Positions 61,169-64,000 of a DNA stretch of 64,000 bases are shown here, one piece after another. Origin of the DNA: Flavobacteriaceae bacterium (GTDB lineage Bacteria > Bacteroidota > Bacteroidia > Flavobacteriales > Flavobacteriaceae); the NCBI GenBank assembly GCA_002746415.1, contig NVXD01000016.1, forward strand, positions 266,015 to 330,014. The letters are read 5' to 3'. The stretch's first letter is position 1, and each line of letters opens with the position of its first letter. The notes beneath the pieces are model-generated. The model was not told the DNA's origin, searched no databases, and was given only the letters and a program-made list of their open reading frames with translations. A program made the translations under genes and the position numbers.

Positions 61169-61726
61169 TTATTCCAAAAAACCAATAGCATCTATTTCGA
61201 AAACGGCATGGTCATCAGTAAAGTTTTTTGCACTACTGTATTTATAATCCATAGGATTGGTAACAAAACCTGACAGAACGGGATTGTTGTGTATATAATC
61301 AATTTTTTGTTTTATAACCTTGGGGCTCCATAATTCTATTGGCTTATTGTGATGTTGCCAAAATTGGTATTTTGAAACATTGTTTTTCTTTTTGGCAGCC
61401 TTCTCAAACATCCAAAGCAACCATTCTTTTCTGCTTTCTTGTTGGTTTTCTTCAATAGCTTGTAGTATGCTCTTAGAAGTATATTTTTTAAAATCACGTA
61501 AAAGACTTGATGGATTTTCATTGGCATCTCTAAAAATGAAGTGAATATGACTGGGCATAAAGCAGTAGGCATATAGCTCCATGCCTTTTTCCTTTTTGCA
61601 GTGTTCAATGCTATTTTCTAAAATGTCAAAATAAACCTGCCTTGTAAAAACATCTATCCAATATACAGTAGCAAATGTAACAAAGTATACAGCAGTTGGA
61701 TTATGAAACTTATAATTTCTACTCAT
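61169..61726 (-). CDS. REP-associated tyrosine transposase (RAYT, Y1_Tnp/HUH)
   Basis: A 185-residue Y1-family protein. YFVTFATVYWIDVF, LYAYCFMPSHIHFIF (HUH metal motif HIH), LLRDFKKYTSKSIL and the C-terminal YIHNNPVLSGF define RAYTs (Bacteroidota class). The catalytic Tyr probably lies in the KYTSKS helix region or IDYIHNN. RAYTs act on REP hairpins and are usually single-copy genomic genes, not active insertion sequences. The ATG at 61726 is used; the frame extends 31 residues further. It is flanked by REPs, and four REP-bounded repeats lie to the right. Confidence 0.9.
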   Translation of the reverse strand: MSRNYKFHNPTAVYFVTFATVYWIDVFTRQVYFDILENSIEHCKKEKGMELYAYCFMPSHIHFIFRDANENPSSLLRDFKKYTSKSILQAIEENQQESRKEWLLWMFEKAAKKKNNVSKYQFWQHHNKPIELWSPKVIKQKIDYIHNNPVLSGFVTNPMDYKYSSAKNFTDDHAVFEIDAIGFLE

Positions 61727-61842
61727 CTGAATAAAAATACAAAAGGTCATGTAATCATTAAATATTATTAAATACTCGGTACTGTAACTGTACTGCAAGA
61801 TTGCATCTTGTGGTTTCAATGTCTTTATTTCTTATTCTACAG

Positions 61843-62044
61843 GCCACTAGTCACAGACTAGCGGTAGTGCTACCGCTCGTTTGCAACGAGTGACCGCAAA
61901 CAAACTAACTCAAACCTAATACCACCAAAATGAGCAATTATTTTGCTATCTCTATTAAAAAACAAACCACAACATTGCGTTGTGGTTCTTTTTTATTGTT
62001 TCCTACTCATGCTGGCCACTAGTTACAAACTAGCGGGAGCGGGG
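61843..62044. repeat. REP-bounded repeat, copy R0
   Basis: Begins with CTAGTCACAGACTAG and CTCGTT-TGC-AACGAG hairpins. It continues through AACCTAATACCACC, a 31-residue mini-frame (MSNYFAISIKK..., 61930-62022) and the terminator hairpin CCACAAC/GTTGTGG, and ends with CTAGTT-ACA-AACTAG and GCGGGAGCGGGG. Right next to the RAYT promoter side. Confidence 0.85.
61969..61997. terminator. Bidirectional hairpin inside R0
   Basis: ACCACAAC, ATTGC, GTTGTGGT followed by CTTTTTT; A run on the left. Present in all full copies. Confidence 0.7.
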
Positions 62045-62097
62045 GACAATAGAGCTAAAAATATTTCTTGCTGTGATTGTCTATAGTTAATGACTTA

Positions 62098-62185
62098 CGG
62101 CTATTGCTTATTATTTACGATACGAAGTTGTAAACTTCGCACAGCGGTTGTTGCAAACTTCGCACAGCACACTTCGCACAACTGG
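62098..62185. repeat. Palindromic repeat family B, third copy
   Basis: TATTGCTTATTATTTACG, then AAGTT-GTA-AACTT with CGCACAGC, GTTGCAAACTTCGCACAGC and CACTTCGCACAAC. Same order as at 60.5 kb. Confidence 0.7.
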
Positions 62186-62190
62186 ATTTC

Positions 62191-62646
62191 TTATTCTTCA
62201 ATAACAAGAAGCTTCCTGCTATTAAAGTCATTTATATAATTTGCCCTAGTTACAACACCCAGAATATAATCTTCTAAAGTACTTCCATGCCTAATTTTAA
62301 TATACTCAGAATTCCATTTATCACTAGAAATTTTAAGAATATTCTCAGAAGCCTCATATTTAAGAGTGAAGATAGTATCCTTTTTATTATTTTCAAGGAT
62401 AATTAATTTTTCATTACTCATTTCATAATAATTAGAAAAAATAATATCATTTACCTCTTCTGAAAATACATTAATTGTTTCCTTGTCAATAAAAAGCTCT
62501 GTATGAATTTTAGGGTCTCCATTAATTTTGATATTTTTCCAATTCCCAAAAACGGTGTCGTCATCAATTTTATTAATAAAACTATTTAATAATAGAATCA
62601 ATCCTAAAGTCAATATTATTACTGTGAATATTTTTTTTAAAATCAT
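62191..62646 (-). CDS. Membrane-anchored small protein, possible immunity-like partner
   Basis: A 151-residue protein with an N-terminal helix (KIFTVIILTLGLILLLNSF) and a beta-rich domain (FGNWKNIKINGDPKIHTELFID, ENNKKDTIFTLKYEAS) resembling lipocalin-like small domains. It starts 1 base after the stop of the preceding fragment, so the two form a pair. This layout recalls toxin tips followed by immunity genes, but no family is recognised. Confidence 0.5.
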   Translation of the reverse strand: MILKKIFTVIILTLGLILLLNSFINKIDDDTVFGNWKNIKINGDPKIHTELFIDKETINVFSEEVNDIIFSNYYEMSNEKLIILENNKKDTIFTLKYEASENILKISSDKWNSEYIKIRHGSTLEDYILGVVTRANYINDFNSRKLLVIEE

Positions 62647-62647
62647 G

Positions 62648-63400
62648 TCAATCTTTAATTTTACTTTGTTCTAATAGTCCTTGAATTGGCAATTTATCAT
62701 AGGTTCTAGTCCTATCATTAAATATATAATTATTTATAAATCTATATGATTTACTATTATAAGTTGGTTTAAAATCAAGACTAAAAGCTATTTTTTGCTC
62801 TTTAACATTACTCGCCATACTTCTTTGTATGGGTTCTGTATAAAATTCTATTCCCATTCTAGCATTAATAGTATTCACAGAAGCATAAACAATTCTATAG
62901 TTCTTTGTAAAGAAATGCCCAGCAACCGATGCCACTGCGTATTCGTCTGGATAGCCTTCTAAAGTTAATATTTTTTTCGTGCTTACCGGCTCATACCCTA
63001 CAAACCAAGCTGCTTTTTCTGCATCACTTTTTTCTGGGGGGCCTTCAAAAATGTCCTGAATTCTTAAATCTGAATCTTTAGGCAATCCATTAATATATAT
63101 CGCCCATTCTAAAATGTTTCTCCAAATATCTTCTTGGCTTTGCGTGAAATCAATTTTAGACGGACATGTTGCACAATCTCTATCCTGCTGTTTTTCACCA
63201 CCCTCTTTATAAGCAGGATAACCTTTTACTCTAGAAGGATTAAACGATACATTACTAGCAGCAATCTTTTTTTTATCTTCTGGACTCAATGTTATTGTAA
63301 CCCCGGATGCTGTACTAAGCGTAGCTGCCGAACCTTCAGAATAGTATGAACCTGATGTTTCAGAAACAGTTCCATACCCATCTGTTGCCTGTTGGGGGCT
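62648..63400 (-). pseudogene. Orphan C-terminal fragment of a larger protein
   Basis: An open frame of 250 codons without a convincing start, bounded on its 5' side by TGA (63401-63403) inside repeat R1. From TTG at 63289 it encodes 213 residues (NVSFNPSRVKGYPAYKEGG, CATCPSKIDFTQSQEDIW, EGPPEKSDAEKAAWFVGYEPV, YTEPIQRSMASNV). The upstream 37 codons (DGYGTVSETSGSYYSEGS) are also protein-like, so the gene was probably cut by the repeat. Possibly a toxin or surface-protein tip. No recognised domain. Confidence 0.5.
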
Positions 63401-63598
63401 TCAAAGGCCGCTTGCGATAGTGCTACCGCTCGTTTGAAACGTGTGGCCGCAAACAAACTAACTCAAACCTAATACCACCAAAATGAGCAATTATTTTGCT
63501 ATCTCTATTAAAAAAAGAACTACAACATTGCGTTGTGGTTCTTTTTTATTGTTTCCTAATCATGCTGGCCACTAGTTACAAACTAGCGGGAGCGGGGA
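63396..63598. repeat. REP-bounded repeat, copy R1
   Basis: Starts GGGCTTCAAAGGCCGC, then TAGTGCTACCGCTCG, the AACCTAATACCACC core, the mini-frame, the terminator hairpin (ACTACAAC/GTTGTGGT) and GCGGGAGCGGGG. The hairpin AACG-T-G differs from R0 by one base. Confidence 0.88.
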
Positions 63599-63714
63599 AT
63601 AACGTAAGTACCTATATTTCTTGTACTTCTATCTGTATAAAACTCCCCAATATCCAAAACCATATTAGTATTAATCTGATTCATTGAATTAATATTTCTT
63701 ATAGTTCCTGGGCT
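63583..63714 (-). pseudogene. Short orphan coding fragment between R1 and R2
   Basis: 43 open codons, SPGTIRNINSMNQINTNMVL...YVIPRSR, between an in-frame TGA of R2 and a TAG of R1. Codon use is protein-like. It is the remnant of another gene's 3' part, read in the same phase as the 62648 fragment. Confidence 0.4.
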
Positions 63715-63911
63715 TCAAAGGCCGCTTGCGGTAGTGCTACCGCTCGTTTGCAACGAGTGGCCGCAAACAAACTAACTCAAACCTAATACCACCGAAATGA
63801 GCAATTATTTTGCTATCTCTATTAAAAAACAAACCACAACATTGCGTTGTGGTTCTTTTTTATTGTTTCCTAATCATGCTGGCCACTAGTTACAAACTAG
63901 CGGGAGCGGGG
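63710..63911. repeat. REP-bounded repeat, copy R2
   Basis: Same order as R1, with CTCGTT-TGC-AACGAG restored, A to G in ACCACCGAAATG, and the same hairpin and tail. Joined directly to R3. Confidence 0.9.
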
Positions 63912-64000
63912 TAGTGCTACCGCTCGTTTGAAACGTGTGGCCGCAAACAAACTAACTCAAACCTAATACCACCAAAATGAGCAATTATTTTGCTATCTCT
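63912..64000. repeat. REP-bounded repeat, copy R3 (cut by window edge)
   Basis: TAGTGCTACCGCTCG begins 180 bases after the same motif in R2, at the GCGGGAGCGGGG join. Continues to the window end inside the mini-frame. Confidence 0.9.

Noticed and set aside
61843..64000. CRISPR array
   Set aside because: Repeat units are about 180-200 bases with coding fragments between some of them, not short repeats with uniform spacers; no cas genes.
61843..64000. Integron cassette array
   Set aside because: The hairpins lack attC R-box motifs (GTTRRRY) and no integrase is present.

Overview
The window comes from a marine-type flavobacterium (Bacteroidota, Flavobacteriaceae-like). The evidence is low GC content, type IX secretion C-terminal signals, DUF2911/DUF4290/DUF5777 proteins, many lipoproteins with short lipoboxes, a bacillithiol deacetylase, TAnnTTTG-type promoters and several TTG/GTG starts with little Shine-Dalgarno signal. 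No species can be named from the sequence alone.

Layout. 1-5.2 kb: end of an LPS-export permease gene, a DHBP synthase with a degenerate second domain, a sugar aminotransferase, a nitroreductase and a TauE/SafE permease. 5.3-7.4 kb: tRNA-Ser, terminators and two unknown exported/membrane proteins. 7.4-14.8 kb is the most distinctive block. A membrane sensor with an extracellular Cache-like domain and a C-terminal LytTR DNA-binding domain is divergent from two related gene sets: cytochrome c/YceI/OB-fold/DUF5777/HMA, then a cupredoxin-type lipoprotein/OB-fold/YceI/DUF5777. A 52-bp element with two ATTCCC direct repeats at a 20-bp period lies before both sets, so I infer one shared LytTR regulon handling electron transfer or metals at the envelope.

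15.2-17.9 kb is a malonate uptake and activation operon (MatB-type ligase, MadL, MadM). 18-29.3 kb carries an M28 peptidase, tRNA-His, a TPR histidine kinase, BshB1, a trans-sulfuration enzyme, a MATE exporter, a fused CcsBA cytochrome c maturation protein and a group III truncated globin. 29.5-50.9 kb is mostly housekeeping (KdsC, Maf, MurA, RecQ, Fmt, HU, YqgE) with peptidases, transporters and pirin. It contains a decayed MscS gene and a single-base frameshift near the end of recQ. MurA has Asp where fosfomycin-sensitive enzymes have the reactive Cys.

51.4-60.3 kb: tRNA-Met with a swapped T-loop pair, then a leftward operon coding a type-4-filament-like apparatus (GspF, two pseudopilins, a pilin-like beta-helix protein, a GspC/PilP-like protein, two lipoproteins) headed by a 1198-residue type IX secreted protein. 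No ATPase or secretin is encoded nearby. Related palindromic repeats lie at both ends of this block.

60.4-64 kb is accessory DNA: an XRE repressor with a perfect operator palindrome, a REP-associated tyrosine transposase (RAYT) bracketed by REP-like hairpins, and four copies of a roughly 180-200-bp REP-bounded repeat. Two of these copies abut orphan 3' gene fragments, one of them followed by a possible immunity-like partner. The array runs off the right edge of the window.
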